Source: JAUSPI01 sp964454305 | Lineage (GTDB): Bacteria > Desulfobacterota > Syntrophia > Syntrophales > JADFWA01 | Assembly: GCA_964454305.1 (NCBI GenBank) | Contig: CAYVXX010000057.1 | Span: 1 to 13,904, forward strand | DNA length: 13,904 nucleotides | Reading direction: 5' to 3' | In this document: positions 6,919 to 13,786 of the stretch, in pieces | How positions within the stretch are numbered: the stretch's first letter is position 1 | Layout: each line of letters opens with the position of its first letter | Notes under the pieces: model-generated | The model's database searches: none | Told to the model about the DNA's origin: nothing | What the model saw: only the letters and a program-made list of their open reading frames with translations | Position numbers and translations under genes: made by a program

Positions 6919-8304
6919 ATGATCATGCTTAAAAAAGTAAAGGAAACAATAATAAAACACAATATGCTCGACAAGGGAGGCAGGGTTATCGTCGCCGTTT
7001 CCGGTGGACCGGATTCCGTTGCCCTTTTGAAGGCATTACACATCATATCCGATGAATATCATCTCTTCCTAATTGCAGCTCATTTCAATCATGGACTCAG
7101 AGGAGACGAGTCGGACAGTGACGAATCTTTTGTTAAAAATCTCAGCAAATCGATGGGGGTTGTATTTGAATCAGGTTATGTAGACATCCCTTCACTAATT
7201 AAAAAAAAAGGGGGATCGACCGAAGTTATTTGCAGAAATGAAAGATACAAATTTCTTGAAGATATACAAAAAAAGTACAGGGCAGACAAGATTGCCCTTG
7301 GACATAATCTGGGTGATCAGGCCGAAACTGTCATTATAAAATTCCTGAGAGGAAGCGGCATGGAAGGATTGAGGGGTATTCTTCCCGTGCGAGACAGTAT
7401 TTATATCAGACCACTTATATCCGTCACAAGAGAAGAAATTTTAAATTTTCTAAAAAAAGAGGATGTAAAATATGTTACTGACAGCTCTAACATAGAAGAT
7501 ACCTATCTTAGAAACAGAATACGGGGCAGATTGATACCCGAACTGATGGAAAACTACAACCCAAGATTGGTAGAAAATCTGGGGCGTATGGCGAACATAA
7601 TCCGGACAGAAGATGATTATATCAAGATGACGGTTGAAGAGATCCTGGAAAGTTGGAATATCAACCGGAGTGAAGGGGAGATCAGAATAAAGCTGCCGGA
7701 GCTTGTAAAGCTGCACAAAGCCATTCAATGGAGGATCGTCAAAACCCTCCTTCAAAATTATTCTCCTTCGAAAAAAGGAATCGGCTACATCCATGTAAAA
7801 TCTGTAATGGATTTAGTCGAAGGAGATAACCCCAGCGGCACATTGAATCTCCCATTTTATCTGGAGGTGAGGCGTGAGTACGACCTTATTATACTCTCGA
7901 AAAAGAAACCTGACACAGACAGTACATTTTGCTACGGCGTAGAAATTCCGGGCTCCGTTGATATTAAAGAGCTTGGCATAACGGTACAATTTCATCTTAT
8001 TGATAACGTTCCACCCATAAATTTTAATGCAAACAGCACAGTTTTGATGGATTATGAACAGATCTCTTTTCCACTCACTATAAGGAATGTAAAATCAGGC
8101 GACAGGTTCCAGCCTTTCGGCATGAACGGAACAAAAAAACTGAAATCATTCTTTATTGATGAAAAAATCCCTAAAAACCGGAGAAGAAAAATCCCTATTC
8201 TGGCAGATCAAAAATCCGTTTTATGGATTATGGGAACAAGACTATGCGAAAGGGTAAAAATTACAGACAAAACAAGAAAAGTGGTAAAGGTAGAAATTAT
8301 TTGA
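6919..8304 (+). CDS. tilS: tRNA(Ile)-lysidine synthetase
   Basis: TilS attaches lysine to C34 of the CAU-anticodon tRNA-Ile, using ATP, so that it reads AUA codons. The N-type ATP pyrophosphatase loop SGGPDS is at residues 28-33. HFNHGLRG (55-62), GHNLGDQAETV (128-138), FLRGSGMEGLRGI (142-154) and DSSNIEDTYLRNRIR (188-202) follow in the usual order. The C-terminal TilS domain is present, with GDRFQPFGMNGTKKLKSFF (394-412). The 461 residues fit the full-length form. The start is uncertain by two codons (ATGATCATG). No clear Shine-Dalgarno precedes either ATG because the upstream sequence is the end of a repeat. The TGA overlaps the -35 box of the predicted ftsH promoter. Confidence 0.96.
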   Translation: MIMLKKVKETIIKHNMLDKGGRVIVAVSGGPDSVALLKALHIISDEYHLFLIAAHFNHGLRGDESDSDESFVKNLSKSMGVVFESGYVDIPSLIKKKGGSTEVICRNERYKFLEDIQKKYRADKIALGHNLGDQAETVIIKFLRGSGMEGLRGILPVRDSIYIRPLISVTREEILNFLKKEDVKYVTDSSNIEDTYLRNRIRGRLIPELMENYNPRLVENLGRMANIIRTEDDYIKMTVEEILESWNINRSEGEIRIKLPELVKLHKAIQWRIVKTLLQNYSPSKKGIGYIHVKSVMDLVEGDNPSGTLNLPFYLEVRREYDLIILSKKKPDTDSTFCYGVEIPGSVDIKELGITVQFHLIDNVPPINFNANSTVLMDYEQISFPLTIRNVKSGDRFQPFGMNGTKKLKSFFIDEKIPKNRRRKIPILADQKSVLWIMGTRLCERVKITDKTRKVVKVEII

Positions 8305-8327
8305 AATTATACAAATGTTGTTATAAT
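8301..8327 (+). promoter_or_regulatory. Predicted ftsH promoter
   Basis: TTGAAA (8301-8306, 5/6) overlaps the tilS stop codon, and a perfect TATAAT (8322-8327) follows. The 15-nt spacer is shorter than ideal. A start about 7 nt after the -10 would fall near 8334, the first base of the repeat described next, giving ftsH its own transcript with a leader of about 150 nt. Confidence 0.5.
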
Positions 8328-8333
8328 TAAGGA

Positions 8334-8470
8334 AGTGCCTAAAGTTTGAAGTGTCTAAAGTGATCTAAAGTTAATGCTACACGCCTTCGGCGCAGTCGTT
8401 TTTAAAACAGGTTGCGCTGAAAGCGCATTCTTTAACTTTAGGCACTTTAAACTTTAGTTCACTTTAGTTC
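8334..8470 (+). repeat. MITE-like repeat, copy A, with 12-bp terminal inverted repeats (forms the ftsH leader)
   Basis: Perfect terminal inverted repeats GTGCCTAAAGTT (8335-8346) and AACTTTAGGCAC (8434-8445) enclose a 111-bp unit. It holds two inner hairpins: CGCC-TTC-GGCG (8382-8392) and TGCGCT-GAA-AGCGCA (8413-8427). CTAAAG/CTTTAG motifs are reiterated on both arms, and the tail carries a tandem ACTTTAGTTC (8451-8470). Copy B lies at 13787-13904 in the same orientation with the same arms and inner hairpins but a diverged middle. It has no open frame and is non-autonomous if mobile. The ftsH ribosome binding site begins 2-3 nt after it. Confidence 0.8.
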
Positions 8471-8485
8471 AAAGGAGAGTACATA

Positions 8486-10315
8486 TTGAATCCACTACAG
8501 AAAAATATAGCGCTCTGGCTTGTCATAAGTCTTGTATTTGTATTTCTGTTTCACATCTTCAACCAACCGAAACAGGTGAAGGAAAGTATCGTATACAGTG
8601 ATTTTGCTGATCGTATCGAAAAGGGACAGATTGCCGAGGTCACCATTCAGGGAGGAAAAGTTACAGGAAAACTGATCGACGGGAGAGACTTCAGGACGTA
8701 TGCCCCCGATGATACAGAGTTAGTTTCTCTTTTAAAGAAAAAAAAGGTGAGGATCTCGGCCAAACCCGTTGAAGATTCTCCCTGGTATATGACTATTCTC
8801 ATCTCCTGGTTTCCCATGCTCCTTCTCATCGGTATATGGATTTTCTTCATGAGGCAGATGCAAGGGGGCGGGGGAAAAGCCATGTCTTTCGGAAAAAGCA
8901 GGGCACGGCTGATGACAGATAAGTCGAAAAAGGTAACCTTTGAAGATGTTGCGGGAATCGATGAGGCCAAAGAGGAACTGGAAGAGATTATAGATTTTCT
9001 AAAAGATCCGAAGAAGTTTACACGCCTCGGCGGCAGAATACCCAAGGGAGTGCTTCTCGTAGGACCGCCCGGTACCGGAAAAACCCTGCTTGCCAGGGCG
9101 ATTGCCGGTGAGGCAGATGTCCCTTTTTTCAGTATCAGTGGTTCAGATTTTGTTGAGATGTTTGTGGGGGTTGGGGCATCACGTGTCAGAGACCTCTTCA
9201 ACCAAGGCAAAAAACATGCCCCCTGCATTGTATTCATTGATGAACTCGACGCCGTGGGAAGACACAGGGGGGCCGGACTGGGCGGCGGACACGATGAACG
9301 GGAGCAGACACTAAACCAGCTTCTGGTAGAAATGGACGGATTCGAATCGAATGAAGGGGTGATCCTCGTATCAGCGACCAACAGACCTGACGTCCTCGAT
9401 CCCGCGCTGCTCAGACCCGGGCGATTCGACAGACAGGTCGTGGTTCATCTTCCCGATTTAAAGGGCAGGGGAAAGATTTTTGACGTTCATGTCAAAAAGA
9501 CCCCTATGGAAGATGATGTTGATTTATCAGTACTTGCCAGGGGAACACCAGGATTTTCAGGGGCTGATATTGAAAACCTCGTGAATGAAGCGGCACTCTT
9601 CGCGGCAAGATTTAACAAAGACAAGGTCTCCATGAGCGATTTCGAGTATGCAAAAGATAAGGTGCTGATGGGTACCGAGAGAAAAAGTATGGTTATCAAC
9701 GACGAAGAAAAGAAGACAACGTCCTACCATGAATCGGGGCATGCCCTGGTAGCAAGGCTGCTGCCGGGAACCGATCCGATCCATAAGATTACTATAATTC
9801 CGAGAGGGAGGGCATTAGGTTTAACTCAGCAACTGCCTATAGATGAAAAACACACCTATCCTAAAAAATATCTCCTGCACAACATCGCCATCCTTCTGGG
9901 AGGCAGGGCAGCGGAAGAGCTGGTATTTAATGACTTTACTACCGGTGCGGGAAATGACATAGAACGGGCGACCGACATTGCCAGAAAAATGGTCTGTCAA
10001 TGGGGCATGAGCAGCGAGATGGGCCCTTTGAGTTTTGGGAAAAAAGAAGAGCAGATTTTCCTTGGACGAGAATTCGCAACGCACAAGGATTACAGCGAAG
10101 AAACCGCAGAAAAAATAGACAGAGAAGTAACCAAAATCATTACAGAAAATTATGAAAAAGCCAAAAATATTTTATCTGACAACATAGATATCCTTCACAA
10201 ACTTGCGAATGCTCTTTTAGAAAAAGAGTCCTTAGGCTCTGGAGAACTGGATGAGATAATAGGAATAACAGCCGAAGAAGTCGCTGCATTAGAGAAGGAA
10301 GATAAAAACTCATAG
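8486..10315 (+). CDS. ftsH: ATP-dependent zinc metalloprotease FtsH
   Basis: FtsH is a hexameric, membrane-anchored AAA+ protease that removes damaged membrane proteins and unstable regulators. The 609 residues show a first membrane helix (about 8-25), a periplasmic segment and a second helix (about 102-122). Walker A GPPGTGKT (193-200), the aromatic pore motif MFVGVG (225-230), Walker B IVFIDELDA (248-256) and the second region of homology, including LLRPGRFDR (308-316), follow. The zinc site is HESGH (415-419), with Asp491 in GAGNDIERAT as the likely third ligand. The start is a TTG with AAAGGAGAG at 8471-8479, correctly spaced; it is the only start that gives the normal short cytoplasmic N-terminus. 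The C-terminus is short and acidic. It sits between tilS and folP and probably has its own promoter. Confidence 0.97.
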   Translation: MNPLQKNIALWLVISLVFVFLFHIFNQPKQVKESIVYSDFADRIEKGQIAEVTIQGGKVTGKLIDGRDFRTYAPDDTELVSLLKKKKVRISAKPVEDSPWYMTILISWFPMLLLIGIWIFFMRQMQGGGGKAMSFGKSRARLMTDKSKKVTFEDVAGIDEAKEELEEIIDFLKDPKKFTRLGGRIPKGVLLVGPPGTGKTLLARAIAGEADVPFFSISGSDFVEMFVGVGASRVRDLFNQGKKHAPCIVFIDELDAVGRHRGAGLGGGHDEREQTLNQLLVEMDGFESNEGVILVSATNRPDVLDPALLRPGRFDRQVVVHLPDLKGRGKIFDVHVKKTPMEDDVDLSVLARGTPGFSGADIENLVNEAALFAARFNKDKVSMSDFEYAKDKVLMGTERKSMVINDEEKKTTSYHESGHALVARLLPGTDPIHKITIIPRGRALGLTQQLPIDEKHTYPKKYLLHNIAILLGGRAAEELVFNDFTTGAGNDIERATDIARKMVCQWGMSSEMGPLSFGKKEEQIFLGREFATHKDYSEETAEKIDREVTKIITENYEKAKNILSDNIDILHKLANALLEKESLGSGELDEIIGITAEEVAALEKEDKNS

Positions 10316-10352
10316 CACATCTACCACTCCTACGGGATAAATGAATCGGTAT

Positions 10353-10381
10353 GGTGCGTTTAAACAAACGCACCTATTTTT
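10353..10381 (+). terminator. Intrinsic terminator between ftsH and folP
   Basis: GGTGCGTTT (10353-10361) and AAACGCACC (10366-10374) form a perfect 9-bp stem with a 4-nt loop, followed by TATTTTT. It lies 37 nt after the ftsH stop and its T-tract ends 21 nt before the folP start codon. No room remains for a promoter between it and folP. Confidence 0.75.
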
Positions 10382-10402
10382 ATAGAAAGGAAACCGTTTA
10401 GC

Positions 10403-11599
10403 TTGAGATTTTTGTGTTTATCATCACTTCCTGAAGCCATCGAAGAGCTACAAAAAGTCGGAGTGGATCCGTACGGCATTGAAGCGATGGTGCCCAAAAT
10501 GATGAACATAAATCTGCTGATTGAAGATATTGAATGCAAGGTGGCAAATATAATAAAACAGGAGATGCTCTCAATCGGAGGTGATGCAGCCGTTGCCAGG
10601 GGTTCGATAGACTGCAGCATTGCTAAAACAGACACAATCATCATAGGCACTGTCAAGCAGATAAGAGAATTTGCCTATAAGATATCATCTCAGCCCTTCG
10701 GATTAAAGAGGATAGGAAGCGACATCAAGAAACTCCTTGATAATATATCAAGGGACTCCTTTACCATCAGGACTCCGAAAAGGAAAATAGCCCTGGGTGA
10801 CCGCACGCTGATCATGGGGATCATAAACGTCACACCGGACTCTTTTTCCGATGGGGGCCTCTTCAGTTGTGCCGATGAAGCCGCGGAATTCGGCAAAGCG
10901 ATGGTGAAGGACGGAGCTGACATACTCGATGTGGGTGGAGAATCCTCCAGGCCCGGATCTGATCCCGTGTCGATAGAAGACGAGTTGAACAGGGTTATCC
11001 CTGTAATAAAAAAACTAAAGGAAGCGGTTTCCGTTCCCGTCTCGATAGATACCACCAAGGCAGTTGTCGCCAGGAAAGCCGTAGAATCGGGCGCTGAAAT
11101 TATCAACGATATCAGTGCTATGAGATTCGATGATAAGATGCCGGCGGTTGCAGCGGACTGTGGAACGCCCGTCATCCTTATGCATATGAGGGGAACCCCC
11201 AAAGACATGCAGACGGGAGACCTGACATATCGCTCCCTCATAGGAGACATCATCGCCTTCCTGAAAGACAGAATAGAAAAGGCTGAATCCTGCGGAATAG
11301 ATTCCAAAAATATCATAATCGATCCAGGCATAGGATTTGGCAAAACGGTAGAAGCTAACATCAAGTTGCTTAAACATTTGAGTGAATTTAAGTCGCTGGG
11401 AAAACCAATTCTGGTCGGAACTTCTCGAAAATCCTTCATCGGGGGAATAACCGGTGAAGAAGATCCCAAAATGCGCACCTACGGGACTGCGGCGACGGTT
11501 ACCGCCGCAATAATGAACGGAGCAAATATTATAAGGGTACATGACATAAAGGCAATAAAACATGTAGCGGCGATGGCCGATGCGATCGCAAGGGGATAG
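10403..11599 (+). CDS. folP: Dihydropteroate synthase with N-terminal extension
   Basis: FolP joins p-aminobenzoate to 6-hydroxymethyl-dihydropterin pyrophosphate in folate synthesis. The catalytic TIM-barrel (about 128-398) shows INVTPDSFSDGG (141-152), GGESSRPG (178-185), SIDT (214-217), INDIS (234-238), DPGIGFGKT (307-315), SRKSF (341-345) and RVHD (378-381), so all pterin- and phosphate-binding signatures are there. Residues 1-125 precede the barrel and carry no known DHPS motif. They are in frame with it and of normal composition. I recall deltaproteobacterial FolP proteins of about 390-400 residues with such an extension, function unknown to me. The start is a TTG with AGAAAGGA about 11 nt upstream. 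acpS begins 2 nt after the stop. Confidence 0.94.
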   Translation: MRFLCLSSLPEAIEELQKVGVDPYGIEAMVPKMMNINLLIEDIECKVANIIKQEMLSIGGDAAVARGSIDCSIAKTDTIIIGTVKQIREFAYKISSQPFGLKRIGSDIKKLLDNISRDSFTIRTPKRKIALGDRTLIMGIINVTPDSFSDGGLFSCADEAAEFGKAMVKDGADILDVGGESSRPGSDPVSIEDELNRVIPVIKKLKEAVSVPVSIDTTKAVVARKAVESGAEIINDISAMRFDDKMPAVAADCGTPVILMHMRGTPKDMQTGDLTYRSLIGDIIAFLKDRIEKAESCGIDSKNIIIDPGIGFGKTVEANIKLLKHLSEFKSLGKPILVGTSRKSFIGGITGEEDPKMRTYGTAATVTAAIMNGANIIRVHDIKAIKHVAAMADAIARG

Positions 11600-11600
11600 G

Positions 11601-11987
11601 ATGATATGCGGGATAGGGATAGACCTTGTTGAGATTGACAGGATAGAGAAAATCCTGAAGAGATGGGGTGAAAAATTTACAGACAGCGTCTATTCCGAAA
11701 GTGAAATTGAATACTGTCAGAAACGCGCACATCCGCCAACACACTATGCGGCAAGATTTGCAGCCAAAGAAGCATTTCTCAAGTGCATTGGAGTTGGTCT
11801 TGCAGGTGAAATAACCCTAAAAGATGTAGAAGTTCTTACCAATCGGCAGGGAAAGCCGTATTTGAACTTTCGCGACAGGATAAAACCCATTTTAAATCGC
11901 TGCGGGGGCACACCTGCTGTTCATCTGAGCATCACACACACCAGCAAGTACGCCACTGCCGTCGTTGTACTTGAAAAATTAAGTTAA
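11601..11987 (+). CDS. acpS: Holo-[acyl-carrier-protein] synthase
   Basis: AcpS transfers 4'-phosphopantetheine from CoA to a serine of ACP, activating it for fatty acid synthesis. Starting at the ATG at 11601 gives 128 residues beginning MICGIGIDLVEIDRI, the usual family N-terminus with metal ligand Asp8. RFAAKEAFLK (52-61) supplies Glu57, and HLSITHTSKYATA (108-120) is the C-terminal motif. An in-frame ATG at 11580 would add seven residues and overlap folP by 20 nt. I prefer 11601 because AGGGG (11591-11595) is well placed before it and the family starts there. The gene is 1 nt away from folP, so they are certainly cotranscribed. Confidence 0.95.
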   Translation: MICGIGIDLVEIDRIEKILKRWGEKFTDSVYSESEIEYCQKRAHPPTHYAARFAAKEAFLKCIGVGLAGEITLKDVEVLTNRQGKPYLNFRDRIKPILNRCGGTPAVHLSITHTSKYATAVVVLEKLS

Positions 11988-12011
11988 GGGTAGTATTAAA
12001 TTACATTGTAA

Positions 12012-12503
12012 TTGAAAAACTCAAAATTGAATCTGACCCTGATTTCCAATAGCGCCGAGGATACGCAGATCATCGGCAAGATTATAGGAGAATACCTCCG
12101 GGGCGGAGATGTTGTTGCACTCATTGGCGAACTCGGTTCAGGTAAAACCTGTATTACCCGGGGTATCGCCAGGGGCGTCGGCGTACCTGAGAAATATCGG
12201 ATAACAAGTCCAACATTCACCCTGATCAATGAATATCCCGGAAGAACAACCCTTTATCATCTGGACATTTATAGATTGTCGGGGCTGCAGGACTTAGAGG
12301 ATATGGGATATGAAGAATACTTTTATAGCGATGGTATCATCGTTATTGAGTGGGCCGAGAAAATAAAGGAGATACTTCCCAGGGAATGTTTTAATATTTA
12401 TTTAAGATACCTTGATGAAAACAAAAGGGAACTCAAAATTTCCGGTCGCAGGAATACAATAGAAAAAATTTCAGAAGAATTAAAAAGAGGAGGGTTTCGG
12501 TAG
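12012..12503 (+). CDS. tsaE: tRNA threonylcarbamoyladenosine biosynthesis ATPase TsaE
   Basis: TsaE is the P-loop ATPase that, with TsaB and TsaD, transfers the threonylcarbamoyl group to A37 of ANN-decoding tRNAs. The 163 residues have Walker A GELGSGKT (39-46), SPTFTLINEY (66-75), HLDIYRL (83-89) and the VIEWAEK motif (111-117), all in family order. The frame is closed by a TAA directly before the TTG at 12012, so that TTG is the earliest possible start; a second TTG at 12027 is also possible. Neither has a recognisable Shine-Dalgarno, so the start is uncertain. It lies 24 nt after acpS. lysC starts directly after its stop codon. Confidence 0.93.
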   Translation: MKNSKLNLTLISNSAEDTQIIGKIIGEYLRGGDVVALIGELGSGKTCITRGIARGVGVPEKYRITSPTFTLINEYPGRTTLYHLDIYRLSGLQDLEDMGYEEYFYSDGIIVIEWAEKIKEILPRECFNIYLRYLDENKRELKISGRRNTIEKISEELKRGGFR

Positions 12504-13724
12504 ATGGCGCTTATTGTTCAAAAATATGGTGGCACCTCAGTAGCCAATACTGAAAAAATAGAAGACGTGGCCAGGAGAGTCATCAATTCGAAAAATTCAG
12601 GAAATGAAATTGTCGTTGTGGTATCCGCCATGGCCGGTGAAACGGACAGACTTATTGATCTCGCCCACAGCGCATCCGACAAACCGGATGCAAGGGAGTA
12701 TGATGTCCTTATTTCAACAGGCGAGCAGATAACGGTCTCTCTTCTTGCTATTGTTTTAAACAAGATGGGTTATAAGGCCAAATCTTTTTTAGGTTACCAG
12801 GTGAAGGTGGTCACAGACAAGAATTACAAAAGTGCGCGAATTCTCAGTGTTGATACGGAAGCAATCACAGATGAACTGAAAAAGGGGACCGTTGTAGTTG
12901 TTGCCGGATTTCAGGGCGCTGACATGGAAAATAATATCACCACCCTGGGAAGAGGCGGGTCTGATACAACCGCCGTTGCAGTGGCGGCAGCTCTTCACGC
13001 CGATGTCTGTGAAATATATACGGATGTTGACGGAATCTATACAACGGATCCATCCATATGCCAAAAGGCAAGAAAGCTGAAGAAGATAACTTATGATGAA
13101 ATGCTGGAGATGGCAAGTTTGGGAGCAAAAGTGCTCCATCCACGTTCAGTGGAACTGGCAAAAAAACACGGTGTTCCCGTACATGTAAGGTCATCATTTA
13201 ATGATAAAGAAGGCACTTTTGTAACGAAGGAGGACGATGAAATGGAGAAAGCGGTTGTATCCGGTGTCACATACGACAGGGATCAAGCAAAAGTTACGGT
13301 TGTTCATGTTCCGGACAGGCCGGGTATAGCAGCACGCCTGTTTACCCCGCTTTCGGACAAAAATATAGTGGTCGATATGATCATCCAGAACGTAAGTATT
13401 GAAGGTTATACTGATCTGACATTCACAGTTTCAAGGAAAGACATTGGCGAAGTCAAAGAGATACTCGAAATAGCAGCCAAAGATGTGGGAGCGGAAAGAG
13501 TCGAATACGATGAAAACATTTCAAAGATATCCATAGTAGGTGTCGGAATGCGGAGTTACGCAGGAGTTGCATCAAGAATGTTCGCCGCCCTTGCAAACGA
13601 AAGAATAAATATCATGATGATAAGCACCTCTGAAATAAAGATATCCTGTGTTATAGAAGCTAAATATACAGAGCTGGCCGTTACGGTTCTTCATGACACC
13701 TTTGAGCTGGAAAAGGAAGGATAG
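12504..13724 (+). CDS. lysC: Aspartate kinase (monofunctional, ACT-regulated)
   Basis: LysC phosphorylates aspartate, the first step toward lysine, threonine, methionine and diaminopimelate. The 406 residues have an amino-acid-kinase domain (about 1-235) with VQKYGGTSV (5-13), STGEQ (71-75), GRGGSDTTAVA (149-159) and TDVDGIYTTDP (173-183). Two ACT-type regulatory segments follow at about 262-330 and 341-403, which in this family bind lysine and/or threonine for feedback inhibition. The ATG directly follows the tsaE stop and is served by AGAGGAGGG (12486-12494) inside tsaE, so translation is probably coupled. In Geobacter I recall a citramalate synthase gene following lysC; here the window ends in a repeat before any next gene. 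Confidence 0.97.
   Translation: MALIVQKYGGTSVANTEKIEDVARRVINSKNSGNEIVVVVSAMAGETDRLIDLAHSASDKPDAREYDVLISTGEQITVSLLAIVLNKMGYKAKSFLGYQVKVVTDKNYKSARILSVDTEAITDELKKGTVVVVAGFQGADMENNITTLGRGGSDTTAVAVAAALHADVCEIYTDVDGIYTTDPSICQKARKLKKITYDEMLEMASLGAKVLHPRSVELAKKHGVPVHVRSSFNDKEGTFVTKEDDEMEKAVVSGVTYDRDQAKVTVVHVPDRPGIAARLFTPLSDKNIVVDMIIQNVSIEGYTDLTFTVSRKDIGEVKEILEIAAKDVGAERVEYDENISKISIVGVGMRSYAGVASRMFAALANERINIMMISTSEIKISCVIEAKYTELAVTVLHDTFELEKEG
13227..13244 (+). promoter_or_regulatory. Internal ribosome binding site and start codon in lysC (possible beta subunit)
   Basis: AAGGAGG (13227-13233) stands 8 nt before an in-frame ATG (13242-13244) that is Met247 of LysC. Initiation there would give a 160-residue protein made only of the two ACT segments. 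In Bacillus subtilis, Corynebacterium and Thermus, aspartokinases are alpha2-beta2 with a beta subunit of about 160 residues made from just such an internal start. The fit of site, frame and domain boundary is good, but it is sequence evidence only. Confidence 0.55.
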
Positions 13725-13732
13725 GAAACCCC

Positions 13733-13754
13733 GCTATCGGCTAAAGCCAATAGC
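13733..13754 (+). other. Hairpin directly after lysC
   Basis: GCTATCGGC and GCCAATAGC form a 9-bp stem with one C/A mismatch around a TAAA loop, starting 9 nt after the lysC stop. It lacks a T-tract, so it is not a standard intrinsic terminator. The following stretch to 13786 is GC-richer than other gaps here and has no frame. I could not match it to a known RNA family. Confidence 0.35.
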
Positions 13755-13786
13755 TTGAGGCACAAAGGCAAGGCTGCAACCCCAAA

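Noticed and set aside
6516..7046. Minus-strand frame spanning the activase-tilS gap (176 codons)
   Set aside because: Most of it opposes conserved coding sequence on both sides and the middle is the repeat remnant. No ribosome binding site or motif.
8647..9381. Long open frame antisense to ftsH (244 codons, minus strand)
   Set aside because: It lies wholly opposite the conserved AAA domain and its translation is serine/proline-rich with no recognisable motif. It is a shadow of codon bias in ftsH.
10690..11478. Long open frame antisense to folP (262 codons, minus strand)
   Set aside because: It overlaps the conserved DHPS barrel throughout, has a serine/isoleucine/proline-rich composition and no family match that I can see.
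11580..11600. Seven-residue N-terminal extension of AcpS from an upstream ATG
   Set aside because: It overlaps the end of folP, lacks a well-placed ribosome binding site and is not found in the usual AcpS N-terminus. The ATG at 11601 fits better.
13728..13786. Cyclic-di-GMP-I (GEMM) riboswitch, suggested by CACAAAGGCAA and AACCCC motifs
   Set aside because: The conserved GACGCAAAGCC core and the expected order of helices are missing on both strands.
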